Assembly: GCF_002214545.1 (NCBI RefSeq)
Contig: NZ_CP015105.1
Location: 310,001 to 374,000 of the forward strand
Direction of reading: 5' to 3'
DNA: 64,000 nucleotides
DNA from: Thermococcus thioreducens
GTDB taxonomy: Archaea > Methanobacteriota_B > Thermococci > Thermococcales > Thermococcaceae
Shown here piece by piece: positions 16,879-25,230 of the stretch. Made by a program: the position numbers and the translations under genes. Positions within the stretch are counted from its first letter, which is position 1, and each line of letters begins with the position of its first letter. The notes under the pieces were generated by a model. It was not told the origin of the DNA, did not search any database, and saw only the letters and a program-made list of their open reading frames with translations.

Positions 16879-18567
16879 ATGAAGCGCTTTTTAAAGGAAG
16901 CCGAGGTTTTTGATTCCTCAAACGTTCTCCACTACATAGCCGAGATAAGCCAGTTCCACAGGATACAGGGCTCAAAAGAACTCCCCGAGGCGGTTCGCTT
17001 TATCAGGGAAGAGCTCAGGATATGGGGGATCAACGCGGGGCTTTACGAGGAATTCTACGACGGCAAAAGCTGGTTCCTGACCCTCAAGTCCCCCATAGCC
17101 TGGGATCTGGTGCACGGAAAGGTCGAGGTTCTGGATAAAACCCTGACGACCTCTCAAAGTCCCCTCGTCGTCATGGCCCACTCACCAAGCGGAAAGGCCG
17201 AGGGCGAAGTGGTTCACATAGTCCGCGAGGAGGACTGGGAGAACGCCGGAGGAAAGATAGTCCTGGTTGGGAAGGAGTGGCGCGACGCCTATAGGAAGGC
17301 CAACGAGGCCGGAGCGGTGGGCTTCATCGCTTACCGCGAAGGAACCGGGGAAGCCATACCCTACATCGGCCTGTTTCTTACCAAAGATGACCTCGAATGG
17401 GCAAAGATTCCCGCCGTTGCCATTCCCGAAAGTCTGGCCAGAGGCATAATGGGGAAGCTCAACGCCGGGGAGAGAGTTGAGGCCAGGGTCGAGGTTGAAG
17501 CCCAGATAAACGAGCACCAGGTTCTGCCGATCCTCTATGCCGAGATTGGAAAGGAGCCGTTCATCCTCTTCACCGCCCACATCTGCCATCCGAAGCCCGG
17601 TGCCAACGACAACGCCAGCGGAAGCGCGATGCTCATGGAGCTGGCGAGGGTTCTCAGCCGGCTCTACGACGACTCCTTCCGCTTCGGCTTTGCCTTCCTC
17701 TGGATCCCGGAGTACTACGGCACGCAGGCCTTCGTGGAGAGATACGCCGAGCTTGAAAAATACTACGCCGTTATAAACCTCGATATGGTGGGGGGAAGCG
17801 AGGACCGGGCCGGCTCAACGATAATGCTTGTAAGAACTCCGCTGTCGAGGTTTTCGGTGGTTTCTGGGGTTCTTGAGTACTTCCTGGAGCTGGCCAATGG
17901 GAAAGGAAAGAGCTTCTCGGGAAGCCCGATGCCGCGCTTAAAGCTCAAGAGCTATCCCTACGAGATGGGCAGCGACCACGATGTCTTCAACTTCTTTGGA
18001 ATCCCCTCAGTGATGCCCATTACTTGGCCCGACCGCTTCTACCACTCCAGCGAGGACACCGTTGAAAAGGTGAGCAAGACCAGCATAGAGATCATCGGTA
18101 AAGCAGTTCTGGCCACCGCCCTGGCCCTTGCCAAGGCAACTGGGGATGAACTCGGGCGCTTTGCACGCGGCTACGCCATGAAGTACCTCGGCGAACTCTC
18201 CATGGAGAGGGACACGGAAAACGCAGAAAAGCTGGTGATGATGGGTCTGGCCAGGGATTCCAGGTTCCTTGGCATCGAGAGCGGTCACCCCTTTGAGAGA
18301 AAGCCGTGGATGCGGTGGGTGCGGAAGGGCAGGATCTCGGGTGAGCTCATAAAGAGCATCGATGAGAATGTCCATGGAGAATTCAAGGAGCTTACCAGGG
18401 ACAGGAAGATGCTCGTGCACCTCCACGAGCTCCTGATGCTCGGCGAGCTCCTTCCAAAGGAAGAAGCAATGCGCTCCCTGCGGGAAGAGTTCGGGGAGGT
18501 TGAAGAAGAAAAGCTCGAAAGACTCCTGGACCTTCTGGAGGAGATAGGGGTTATAGAGAGGCTCTAG
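16879..18567 (+). CDS. M28-like zinc aminopeptidase (DUF4910 type) with C-terminal winged-helix-like region
   Basis: A 562-aa protein. An N-terminal lid/PA-like domain (about 60-200) is inserted before a di-zinc exopeptidase core with HICHPKPGANDNASGSA, PEYYGTQ, NLDMVGG and SDHDVFNFFGIPSVMP, which hold the metal ligands and catalytic acid. The last 130 residues are helical and charged. ATG at 16879 has GGGGAT upstream; CCTTAAATATT at 16839-16850 is the promoter. No signal peptide, so it acts in the cytoplasm on peptides. Its stop codon overlaps the stop of the next, convergent gene. Confidence 0.85.
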   Translation: MKRFLKEAEVFDSSNVLHYIAEISQFHRIQGSKELPEAVRFIREELRIWGINAGLYEEFYDGKSWFLTLKSPIAWDLVHGKVEVLDKTLTTSQSPLVVMAHSPSGKAEGEVVHIVREEDWENAGGKIVLVGKEWRDAYRKANEAGAVGFIAYREGTGEAIPYIGLFLTKDDLEWAKIPAVAIPESLARGIMGKLNAGERVEARVEVEAQINEHQVLPILYAEIGKEPFILFTAHICHPKPGANDNASGSAMLMELARVLSRLYDDSFRFGFAFLWIPEYYGTQAFVERYAELEKYYAVINLDMVGGSEDRAGSTIMLVRTPLSRFSVVSGVLEYFLELANGKGKSFSGSPMPRLKLKSYPYEMGSDHDVFNFFGIPSVMPITWPDRFYHSSEDTVEKVSKTSIEIIGKAVLATALALAKATGDELGRFARGYAMKYLGELSMERDTENAEKLVMMGLARDSRFLGIESGHPFERKPWMRWVRKGRISGELIKSIDENVHGEFKELTRDRKMLVHLHELLMLGELLPKEEAMRSLREEFGEVEEEKLERLLDLLEEIGVIERL

Positions 18568-18905
18568 TTTCTCTGCTTGGATGTGCTTTTGAGCTCCTTT
18601 TCGATTTCGTTTATCCTCTTTATCAAGCTCTCCTTGATGTGTTCAAGAACCTCGCTCGGTGAAACGGCTGTATAAACGTAGCCCAGCCAGCCCTGTTCAA
18701 TGAGCTTTCTTCTGAGTATCCCCTTGCGGTAGAGGCTGAGCACGTGCTCCCTAACCGAGCGCTCGCTTATGCCTAGTTCCCTCTGTATCTCGGTTATCCT
18801 CATGGGCTCACTCTTTTCAAGCAGGAGACGGTATATCCTCAGCTCCGTCTTCTTAACGCCAAGTGAGCGCAGCAGTGCCTCAAGCCTCTCGTAGACGTCG
18901 CTCAT
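18564..18905 (-). CDS. Winged-helix transcriptional regulator (TrmB/ArsR-like)
   Basis: A 113-aa protein with a winged-helix domain at about 15-75 (ELRIYRLLLEKSEPMRITEIQRELGISERSVREHV) and a helical C-terminus likely used for dimerisation. ATG at 18905 has AGGTGACC upstream; the ORF extension to 18956 covers the promoter. The stop codons of this gene and the M28 peptidase share CTAG. Target unknown. Confidence 0.8.
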   Translation of the reverse strand: MSDVYERLEALLRSLGVKKTELRIYRLLLEKSEPMRITEIQRELGISERSVREHVLSLYRKGILRRKLIEQGWLGYVYTAVSPSEVLEHIKESLIKRINEIEKELKSTSKQRN

Positions 18906-19008
18906 CTTCAGGTCACCTGATATACTTTTATCCCACCTATGAAGTATTATCTTCATAACCTTAATAAACTTTGCCTGTCCGCGAATGTTATAACGACTCT
19001 CTATTGCC

Positions 19009-19656
19009 CTAGAGTGAAATACGCCCCAAGTAAATTCCCTCCGGCAGGAAAGCCTCCCCCTCCCTAAAATCCTTCAGGAAAGGCACCATCTTTATTCCCT
19101 GCCTCACATCAAAGCCCTCGATGAAGGGGTTGATCGTGGGGAGGATGAGAAACCTGCCCACGCGGAAGAAGACCTTCGTTTTCCTGGATGTCCCGCCCCT
19201 TTTGAATGTATACGCGGGGTGTATGTGCCCCAGGTAGCCTTCGGAAAACTCGACCTCTGGCAGGTTCCTATGCCCGTGGAGGAAGAGGAACCCGTCTATA
19301 AGCGAGTGCTCAGCGACCTCAACGTTGGGAAACTTTTCGGCTATCTCCTCTATCCTGCCGTCGTGGTTTCCCTTGGTGATTATAGTGGGTGTTCCCCGAA
19401 GGTCTGAGAAAAAGCCCATAAGGAGGCGCTTCATCGTGAAGCTCAGCCCTATCGGTTCCTTGATGTCACCGAGAAGGATCAGCAGGTCGGGGTCTTTTTC
19501 GGCTATGAACTCCGCGAGCCTCTCCTCAAAGTGAGTCCGTACCCTTAACCCCCTTGAGAGCTCAAAGCCGATGTGAGGGTCCGCTATTAGAAGAGTCCTC
19601 CCCCGGGAAGTTTCGATCTCCATTGAGAGCCGCTCGAAGGCTTCAAAAGAGTACAT
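19009..19656 (-). CDS. Calcineurin-like metallophosphoesterase
   Basis: A 215-aa phosphoesterase with all metal-binding blocks: ADPHIG, LGDIKE, KGNHDG, LHGH, GHIHP. The fold and size match the archaeal COG1407 group, often found with DNA helicases, suggesting a nucleic-acid role, though the substrate is unknown. ATG at 19656 follows GGTGG. The gene is 31 nt downstream of eL41 on the same strand. Confidence 0.88.
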   Translation of the reverse strand: MYSFEAFERLSMEIETSRGRTLLIADPHIGFELSRGLRVRTHFEERLAEFIAEKDPDLLILLGDIKEPIGLSFTMKRLLMGFFSDLRGTPTIITKGNHDGRIEEIAEKFPNVEVAEHSLIDGFLFLHGHRNLPEVEFSEGYLGHIHPAYTFKRGGTSRKTKVFFRVGRFLILPTINPFIEGFDVRQGIKMVPFLKDFREGEAFLPEGIYLGRISL

Positions 19657-19687
19657 GGAACCACCGGGCAAAAATGGGGAAAGAGCA

Positions 19688-19801
19688 TCAGATCAGCCCG
19701 CGCTCCTTCCTGCGCTGCCTCTTCAAGCGCCTAATCCTCTTCTTGATCCACTTCCACCTCATCCTTCCTTTCTTCTTCCACTTCCTTGGGCGCCTCTTCA
19801 T
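19688..19801 (-). CDS. rpl41e: 50S ribosomal protein eL41
   Basis: A 37-aa Arg/Lys/Trp-rich peptide ([16 protein letters not shown]...RRKERGLI), one helix that sits in ribosomal RNA. It is below most gene-calling limits. GGGGTGAT precedes the start; an in-frame ATG two codons upstream is also possible. Sequence matches the Thermococcales eL41 family as I know it. Confidence 0.85.
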
Positions 19802-20157
19802 GATCATCACCCCTGACTTTTCTCTCCAGCCTTAGCTCCAGCGGTTCCTTTTTAAGCTTTTCCGTGAGAGAGTGTCGGTTACCTTTGAACCGTCGAAACG
19901 GTGTATCAACGCCCCAGTGGGGCACAAACCTCCGAAGACAGCGGCTTCCCGCCCTCAAAAATTTCCAGAATTTTAACGGCTTTTTATCCATATCTTGCTC
20001 TGTAAATCCTATTTTTGTATGAATGCGTTACTGTTGATATTGCAATTCAATGTTGGATACAGGATTCTGGGTAAACCATTCATAAAGACCCAGATAAATG
20101 CGAGACACGCCTCCGCTAATCTTATCTATTCTGGAGACAACTTTGAACGGTGGTAGT
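19802..20157. other. 356-nt region without a gene
   Basis: Leader of eL41 on one side and of nitrilase on the other. I see no ORF with credible codon use and no clear RNA fold. A TATA-like TCTTATCTATT lies near 20120-20130. Confidence 0.4.
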
Positions 20158-20952
20158 ATGAAAGTGGCATATGTCCAGATGGAGCCGGCCCTCCTTGAGC
20201 CCGAGGTTAACTACTCGAAGGCGGAGGAGATGGTTCGTGAGGCTGTGGATAAGGGAGCCAAACTCGTGGTTTTACCGGAGCTCTTTGACACAGGGTACAA
20301 CTTCGAGAGCAGGAGCGAGGTTGAAGAGGTTGCAGGTCAGATTCCGGACGGCCCCACGACCCGCTTCCTCATGGAGCTTTCGAACGAGCTGGGGGTCTTC
20401 ATCGTGGCCGGAACCGCTGAAAAGGATGAGAAGGGCAGGCTCTATAACTCCGCCGTGATGACGGGCCCGATAGGTAGCGGATACATAGGCAAGTACCGCA
20501 AGGTCCACCTGTTCTACCGCGAGAAGCTCTTCTTCGAGCCGGGCAACCTCGGCTTCCACGTCTTCAACATCGGCATAGCCAAAGTTGGGGTGATGATATG
20601 CTTCGACTGGTTCTTCCCTGAAAGCGCGAGAACCCTTGCCCTCAAAGGGGCCGACATCATAGCCCACCCCAGCAACCTCGTCATGCCCTACGCCCCGAGG
20701 GCGATGCCGATAAGGGCCCTGGAGAACCGTGTTTACACGATAACCGCCAATAGGATCGGTGAGGAGAGAGGTCTGCGCTTCATAGGTAAGAGCACAATAG
20801 CCTCCCCGAGGGCTGAGGTCTTGGCCCTGGGAAGCGAGGATAAGGAGGAGGTTGCCGTTGTCGAGGTCGACCTCTCGCTCGCGAGGGACAAGCGGCTCAA
20901 TGACATCAACGATGTCTTCAGGGACAGACGACCTGAGTTCTACTCGCTGTGA
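20158..20952 (+). CDS. Nitrilase-superfamily carbon-nitrogen hydrolase
   Basis: A 264-aa enzyme with the Glu-Lys-Cys triad: Glu41 (VVLPELFD), Lys115 (KYRKVHLF) and Cys148 (MICFDWFFPE). It closely resembles the Pyrococcus abyssi nitrilase that acts on small aliphatic dinitriles; the physiological substrate may be an amide. ATG at 20158 follows GGTGGTAGT. Monocistronic. Confidence 0.92.
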   Translation: MKVAYVQMEPALLEPEVNYSKAEEMVREAVDKGAKLVVLPELFDTGYNFESRSEVEEVAGQIPDGPTTRFLMELSNELGVFIVAGTAEKDEKGRLYNSAVMTGPIGSGYIGKYRKVHLFYREKLFFEPGNLGFHVFNIGIAKVGVMICFDWFFPESARTLALKGADIIAHPSNLVMPYAPRAMPIRALENRVYTITANRIGEERGLRFIGKSTIASPRAEVLALGSEDKEEVAVVEVDLSLARDKRLNDINDVFRDRRPEFYSL

Positions 20953-21191
20953 TAATATCCATCCTATCCATTTCTTTGTATTTTGGAGTGTTTGCATCTT
21001 TTTTGCTCCAATCCTGCGCCATTACCAACCGTGTTGTAATGTTGCCAATATTTGAAGGGCAGCATCCAATAACATCCAATGGAATGCACTGTCCGTTGGA
21101 AAATCCCCATAAAACTCGCCCCGAGGGGCTCTGTTCCCGGTTCTGTGTCCTCTTCCGAAAGTATTTTAAGAACTAGGGCAGTAGATGCTAG

Positions 21192-21581
21192 ATGATGGCG
21201 AGAAAAAGGAAGTACATCCTTTTGGTTGCGCCCGTTGCGGTTGCCCTCGTGATTGGACTAGTGGTCAATGCCGAGATGTTCCCTGCAGACTATTCATACC
21301 AGAAAGGCATTTTTGGGCCCCACAACGTCCAGGCTGAGCTTCTTCCGGCGAATTCACATATACGCGGCCAGATAACAGCCAAGAACCCGTTTTCGGCCTA
21401 TGTTATCGTCTCGAAGTCTGGCTACTTTGAGGATGTTGACGGAGATAACGTCGTTCTCAGCTGGGAAAACGTCACCGAGGTCAACCTTGATTTCAATGTC
21501 TCCGACGGAAACTACTACCTCGTCATCAAAAACGGCAACGTTAGCCAGGAAATAGAAATGAGGTTTAGAGCGGAGCGCTGA
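21192..21581 (+). CDS. Membrane-anchored extracellular protein, unknown
   Basis: A 129-aa protein with an N-terminal membrane anchor (about 8-27) and a beta-rich outer domain containing several N-glycosylation sequons (ENVT, NVS). TTTTAAGAAC near 21164-21174 is the likely promoter. Its 3' end overlaps the convergent methyltransferase by 17 nt. Function not recognised. Confidence 0.65.
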   Translation: MMARKRKYILLVAPVAVALVIGLVVNAEMFPADYSYQKGIFGPHNVQAELLPANSHIRGQITAKNPFSAYVIVSKSGYFEDVDGDNVVLSWENVTEVNLDFNVSDGNYYLVIKNGNVSQEIEMRFRAER

Positions 21582-22359
21582 AGTCACTTAGGACAAGCTC
21601 TGCAACGTCTTTTCTCGGGTGTTTAAAATAGAGGACGTCTCCCACGCGCGTGAATCCGTGCTCCCCCGGTCTTATGAGCCTAGCCTCACCGAAGAATATC
21701 CGCCCGATCGCCAGCTGTGTCGCCAGGTCCCAGTGGTGGAAGTCGAACTCCCCCACCTTTCTGAAGCCAGGCAGTAGGTAGTAGGCTCTTTTGAACGTCC
21801 CCCTTCTGACGTCGTATCCCTCGTGGACGGAGGCGAGGGTGTGGTTTTCTCCCTTACTCTCGACGAAGAATTCCTTGTAGCCGATGCTGTATAATATCCT
21901 GTAAACCCTGTCGGTGTCTTCTACAATGAAAACACCGTCCTCGGTCAATGTCAAGGCTACGTTGGCGAATATCCTGACCGCGTCGAAGGGATCGAAGTGT
22001 ATCATGGTGTTGCCGAAGAGAAGCGCGACCTCGTGCTCCTCAATAAGTTCTGCTGCTTCTCTCACGTCCCCGCGAACCTTTGTCGGGACAATTCCCAGGC
22101 CTGCGAATTCGAGCCATTCTCGGACTCTCTCCAGATCTTCGGCCCTGAGGTCAAGCAGGGTTAGCTTTTTGGCATTCGTTGCCTTTGCTGCCGCGCTTCC
22201 GGCTATTCCCGTGCCAGCGCAGAGGTCAAGGATCCTTCCACCTCTGGGGAGCTTCAGCTTTTCAAAGAACTCCGACAGTTCCATGAACCTTTTTCTCGCC
22301 CCCTCGTTGCCCGGCTCCATATATCCCCTCGCGTACCTGTACAGCTCCTCCAGGGACAT
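21565..22359 (-). CDS. Class I SAM-dependent methyltransferase
   Basis: A 264-aa enzyme with SAM motif I LDLCAGTGIAGSAA (about 44-57), acidic residue in LLDLRAEDL and a motif-IV-like ALLFGNTMIHFDPFD. The C-terminal 100 residues are family specific. The substrate cannot be read from sequence. GGTGATGGC precedes the start. A TATA box for the divergent operon lies upstream. Confidence 0.8.
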   Translation of the reverse strand: MSLEELYRYARGYMEPGNEGARKRFMELSEFFEKLKLPRGGRILDLCAGTGIAGSAAAKATNAKKLTLLDLRAEDLERVREWLEFAGLGIVPTKVRGDVREAAELIEEHEVALLFGNTMIHFDPFDAVRIFANVALTLTEDGVFIVEDTDRVYRILYSIGYKEFFVESKGENHTLASVHEGYDVRRGTFKRAYYLLPGFRKVGEFDFHHWDLATQLAIGRIFFGEARLIRPGEHGFTRVGDVLYFKHPRKDVAELVLSDFSAPL

Positions 22360-22410
22360 GCCATCACCACGATGAAGAATGTGTGAAATTATTTAAACCC
22401 ATCGAAAGAC

Positions 22411-22420
22411 TTAAATATTT
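22411..22420 (+). promoter_or_regulatory. TATA box of the membrane-paralogue operon
   Basis: TTAAATATTT preceded by a purine-rich BRE-like stretch lies about 20 nt upstream of the predicted transcription start, immediately before a perfect inverted repeat. Confidence 0.6.
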
Positions 22421-22442
22421 TGTCAACTTACATAGGTTGACA
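22421..22442 (+). promoter_or_regulatory. Operator: 7-bp perfect inverted repeat directly after the TATA box
   Basis: TGTCAAC-8 nt-GTTGACA. It covers the transcription start, so a bound dimer would block polymerase. The likely ligand is the HTH protein encoded at the end of the same operon (24066-24458), by inference. Confidence 0.6.
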
Positions 22443-22453
22443 AAGGCGAAGTA

Positions 22454-22573
22454 CATGAGAACCGGAACTGCGAGGGAATTACCTCAATTGAAGAGGGCAC
22501 TTACTCCCTCGTCCTCTCATCGCGGAAGGAGATGAAAAGGCTAATGGGGGTAGTTGGCAGTGGTGAGGCTTAG
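22454..22573 (+). pseudogene. Short frameshifted ORF ahead of the first membrane paralogue
   Basis: A reading frame from about 22460 to the TAG at 22571-22573 has good codon use (ENRNCEGITSIEEGTYSLVL...) but no in-frame start. The only nearby ATG (22454) is in another frame. One added base after ATGAG would give a 39-aa protein. It is either a broken small gene or a leader peptide. It overlaps the start of the next gene. Confidence 0.3.
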
Positions 22574-23261
22574 GGGAGCGTGGCCCCTTTCCGCACCGGG
22601 GATCGCGCTCTTCCTCCGTTTTGTTGCCGTTGCCCTGCTGTCCTCAGTCGGGTGGGTTATGGAGAACTATGGCCCAGCTGGATACTTCGCGCTTCTGCTC
22701 GCGAGTGCCTTCCTCTTTGGGGTATCTTCCGGCTGGAAGGTTGAGGTTTCGGAGAAGGGGCTGACCTTGGTCTACGGTTTTGGCATCCTCCGCGTTAACG
22801 CCGGCGAGGTGCTTGAGGTCAAGAACGTCGGAGAACTCAAACTAGGAACGCTTTGGAAAGACCTTGCAAACTCTTTGCTGGTCCCGTTCTTCTTCATGCT
22901 GCTCTCTTTCGTGCTCTTCGGCGTTAAGGGTTTTCTGGTCCTTCCCTTCGTTGCTTACTGGCTCGTTCTCTACTGGATAACGCTGGCGTTCCCGGTAAGG
23001 ACTCTAAAAGAAAGGATGGGGAGGCTTTTCCTGCTTGCACTCCTTCTTCCCTGGGCCCTTTCAGCGCCATTCGCGGCCTCGGGGATGGAGTTCCAGTGGT
23101 TCGGGCTCTCGCTTTTTACCTCCTTAATAGGTTTCTGGTTTGTCCTTTCCTGGGTCTCGATGGAGTACGTTGAGGTTCTAGTGGAGAATGGCAGGTTCCT
23201 GATAGGCTGTCACGACGCTGAAAGGGTCATAAAGGCACTGGGTGGTGCAGATGGCGCTTAG
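22560..23261 (+). CDS. Multi-pass membrane protein, paralogue 1
   Basis: A 233-aa protein with about six hydrophobic helices interrupted by a short beta-rich loop KVEVSEKGLTLVYGFGILRVNAGEVLEV. The same block, with LLYGFGLIRQRIDLSSIEEV, appears in the protein encoded 110 nt downstream, so the two are tandem paralogues. Start chosen as GTG 22560 with GGGGG upstream; GTG 22563 is equally possible. Function unknown. Confidence 0.65.
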   Translation: MVRLRGAWPLSAPGIALFLRFVAVALLSSVGWVMENYGPAGYFALLLASAFLFGVSSGWKVEVSEKGLTLVYGFGILRVNAGEVLEVKNVGELKLGTLWKDLANSLLVPFFFMLLSFVLFGVKGFLVLPFVAYWLVLYWITLAFPVRTLKERMGRLFLLALLLPWALSAPFAASGMEFQWFGLSLFTSLIGFWFVLSWVSMEYVEVLVENGRFLIGCHDAERVIKALGGADGA

Positions 23262-23382
23262 ACATTATCCCTCTATAGTATGGGGAGTCTTTCTCCCCAC
23301 AACCTATGATGAAAAAGAGGCCGAGGGGTTCATTGAAGAGCTTAAGAGGCAAATATATTGGGGGATTTATCATGTGGATTAA
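23251..23382 (+). CDS. Small overlapping protein, 43 aa
   Basis: An ATG ORF that begins inside the last codons of membrane paralogue 1 (11-nt overlap) with GGTGGTGC as ribosome-binding site, and ends 11 nt inside membrane paralogue 2. It has an acidic/amphipathic central helix (YDEKEAEGFIEELKRQ) and an aromatic-rich C-terminus. It fills the only gap between the paralogues. Function unknown; codon use looks genuine. Confidence 0.5.
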   Translation: MALRHYPSIVWGVFLPTTYDEKEAEGFIEELKRQIYWGIYHVD

Positions 23383-24082
23383 GGGAACTGGCCCCTTTCC
23401 AGTTAGAGGACTGCCTCTTTTCCTGTTCTCCGCAGGGCTTATAGGGATTTCCATCTCAGATTACATCTCCCGACTCACGGGAGTTTACCTGCAACCGGTT
23501 TTTGTATTCCTCTGGATATTTTCAACCGGCATGGGTGCTAAAATCGAAGGGAAAAATCTCGTCCTCCTCTATGGCTTCGGATTAATACGGCAGAGGATAG
23601 ACCTCAGCTCAATCGAAGAGGTTGCCATGCTCTCAGGACTGGAAAAGGGAAGGGTTGTGAAATACTTCAAGGCATACACTTTCACGTGGTTCATTGTTGC
23701 TCTCTGGGCCCTCCTTGACCTGACTGTTTTGGGAGGGGCTGAGGGGGGACTGAGATTGTACGTGGACGTTTTCGTGGCGGCGCTTTTCATGGTCTTCTTC
23801 CTTTCCTTAACACTTCCGAGGAGCTGGAGAACTCCTCTCCAGGTGGGGGCGCTTTGCTGTGCAGTCTTTCTCTTAGTGGTGCCCCTCATAAAACTTGGCC
23901 CCAAAACCTTAATCCCCGGGATGTTTTTTGTGCTTTTGATATGGTTTATCATCAGGGGATTTTCCGATGATGGCCTGATCATGGTGGTCGCGGAAGGAAA
24001 GGCTTACCTCCTTTCATCCAGGCGAGCAAGGGAGGCCCTGAAAATCATTAGGGAGGCCATGAAAAATGCTTCGACTTCCTGA
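23372..24082 (+). CDS. Multi-pass membrane protein, paralogue 2
   Basis: A 236-aa protein with the same topology as paralogue 1: two N-terminal helices, the loop IEGKNLVLLYGFGLIRQ, then four helices and a C-terminal VVAEGKAYLLSSRRAREALKII segment that parallels LVENGRFLIGCHDAERVIKAL in paralogue 1. ATG at 23372 has GGGGGAT. Its end overlaps the HTH gene by 17 nt. Confidence 0.7.
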   Translation: MWIKGTGPFPVRGLPLFLFSAGLIGISISDYISRLTGVYLQPVFVFLWIFSTGMGAKIEGKNLVLLYGFGLIRQRIDLSSIEEVAMLSGLEKGRVVKYFKAYTFTWFIVALWALLDLTVLGGAEGGLRLYVDVFVAALFMVFFLSLTLPRSWRTPLQVGALCCAVFLLVVPLIKLGPKTLIPGMFFVLLIWFIIRGFSDDGLIMVVAEGKAYLLSSRRAREALKIIREAMKNASTS

Positions 24083-24458
24083 GGGCATGGAGCGGGTCTG
24101 GCTGATGAGGGCCAAGGGGATGAGAGAGGTCGAGATAGCCGAGGCCCTCGGTGTCTCACGTCAGGCTGTCAATAAAGCTTTGAAGGACGCGCGGGTGAAG
24201 CTCTTTGAGGCCTTCTTTGGCATCGCCGGAGTGTTTGGCTTCGAGGTGATAAGGGTCAACGCGGAGAAGGGCTTCATGGTCGCGAGGGGAAAATGCTTAG
24301 ATAAAAACGTTAGAGTTTACGCCTTCTACTTCCCTGGGAAGGGGATAAGGGCATTCTTCGGAGAGGATCTGCCGGAGTATGTGATTGAGCACGCAGTTGA
24401 GATGGGGATAATAAGAAAACCCGAACGGGAAGAGCTGATAAAGGCCCTTGAGAGTTAA
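24066..24458 (+). CDS. Tfx/sigma-70-region-4-like HTH regulator
   Basis: A 130-aa protein with an N-terminal helix-turn-helix (VWLMRAKGMREVEIAEALGVSRQAVNKALKDA split at about 9-40) followed by a mixed domain of about 80 residues. The HTH resembles that of the archaeal Tfx family. As last gene of the operon it may bind the operator at 22421-22442. Its TAA shares TTAA with the stop of the convergent membrane gene. Confidence 0.75.
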   Translation: MLRLPEGMERVWLMRAKGMREVEIAEALGVSRQAVNKALKDARVKLFEAFFGIAGVFGFEVIRVNAEKGFMVARGKCLDKNVRVYAFYFPGKGIRAFFGEDLPEYVIEHAVEMGIIRKPEREELIKALES

Positions 24459-25195
24459 TAGTAGCCCTCCTCGTAGGCTCCCGTTAGGGCGATGAAAGCG
24501 GCATAGAAGATAACGCCGAGCGAGGCCATAATAAGCAAGACGACACCAAGCGGCCCGGGTTCATAGCCGAGTGCCGCTAAGGCCATCTCTGCCGTTGTCA
24601 ATCCCGAGACGAGGGTCAGCGCCCTTGCGAACTTCCGCGCCATAATCCCAGAGAAGCCGGGCGCCAGCTGGAAAACCAGCGGCCGGGAAACTAAAAACGT
24701 CAGTGCGAGGAGCAGGAGGAGCGCCCCGCCGATAACGATGGCGGTTTCCCGGGGAACTCTTCCAGCTATACAAAGGCCAGCGAAGATGGCCAGAAAGGCG
24801 GCCTGGAGGGCGATGTACCCTTTTAAATTTGGGGTTTTTATTGCCTTTCCAGGTTTCTCAGGGGCTCCCTCCGAGAACTCCTCAAGCTCGTACTCGCGCT
24901 TTGCAGTCAGATAGGCGAGGAGCATGGTTGTTCCGATGCCCAGGAGCAGTAGGGCGGCAAGCCGTGGGAAGCTCAGAAACGGGGAGAGGATTATTAGAAG
25001 AAACCCGGTGAGAACCGTCCCGATTCCTGAAACGCGGTTGGATTTCCTCCTCGCGCGCTCGGAGAGGTAGGTGTAGCCTATCCTGAACCCTATTCCAGGC
25101 TCACCTTTCGAGGTAAATGTAAGGATCCCCATGGCGATTATACCGAGGCCCAGGAAGGTCGCCCAGAGGACTCTGAGGAGATCATACCCGTTCAC
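24455..25195 (-). CDS. SdpI-type membrane protein
   Basis: A protein of about 246 aa with six to eight helices. The SdpI signature GIGFRIGYTYLSERARRKSNRVSG lies in the first 60 residues and is shared with the upstream gene. SdpI proteins give immunity and signal for the SdpC toxin in Bacillus; in archaea the role is unknown. Start placed at GTG 25195 with GGTGGTGGGATT; earlier starts at 25216 or 25243 overlap the upstream gene. Confidence 0.72.
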   Translation of the reverse strand: MNGYDLLRVLWATFLGLGIIAMGILTFTSKGEPGIGFRIGYTYLSERARRKSNRVSGIGTVLTGFLLIILSPFLSFPRLAALLLLGIGTTMLLAYLTAKREYELEEFSEGAPEKPGKAIKTPNLKGYIALQAAFLAIFAGLCIAGRVPRETAIVIGGALLLLLALTFLVSRPLVFQLAPGFSGIMARKFARALTLVSGLTTAEMALAALGYEPGPLGVVLLIMASLGVIFYAAFIALTGAYEEGYY

Positions 25196-25230
25196 CCTAA
25201 TCCCACCACCGGCCATTCCACATGGTTTTG

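Noticed and set aside
22421-22442. CRISPR repeat or array
   Set aside because: The inverted repeat occurs once and no spaced repeats of 24-37 nt were seen anywhere in the window.
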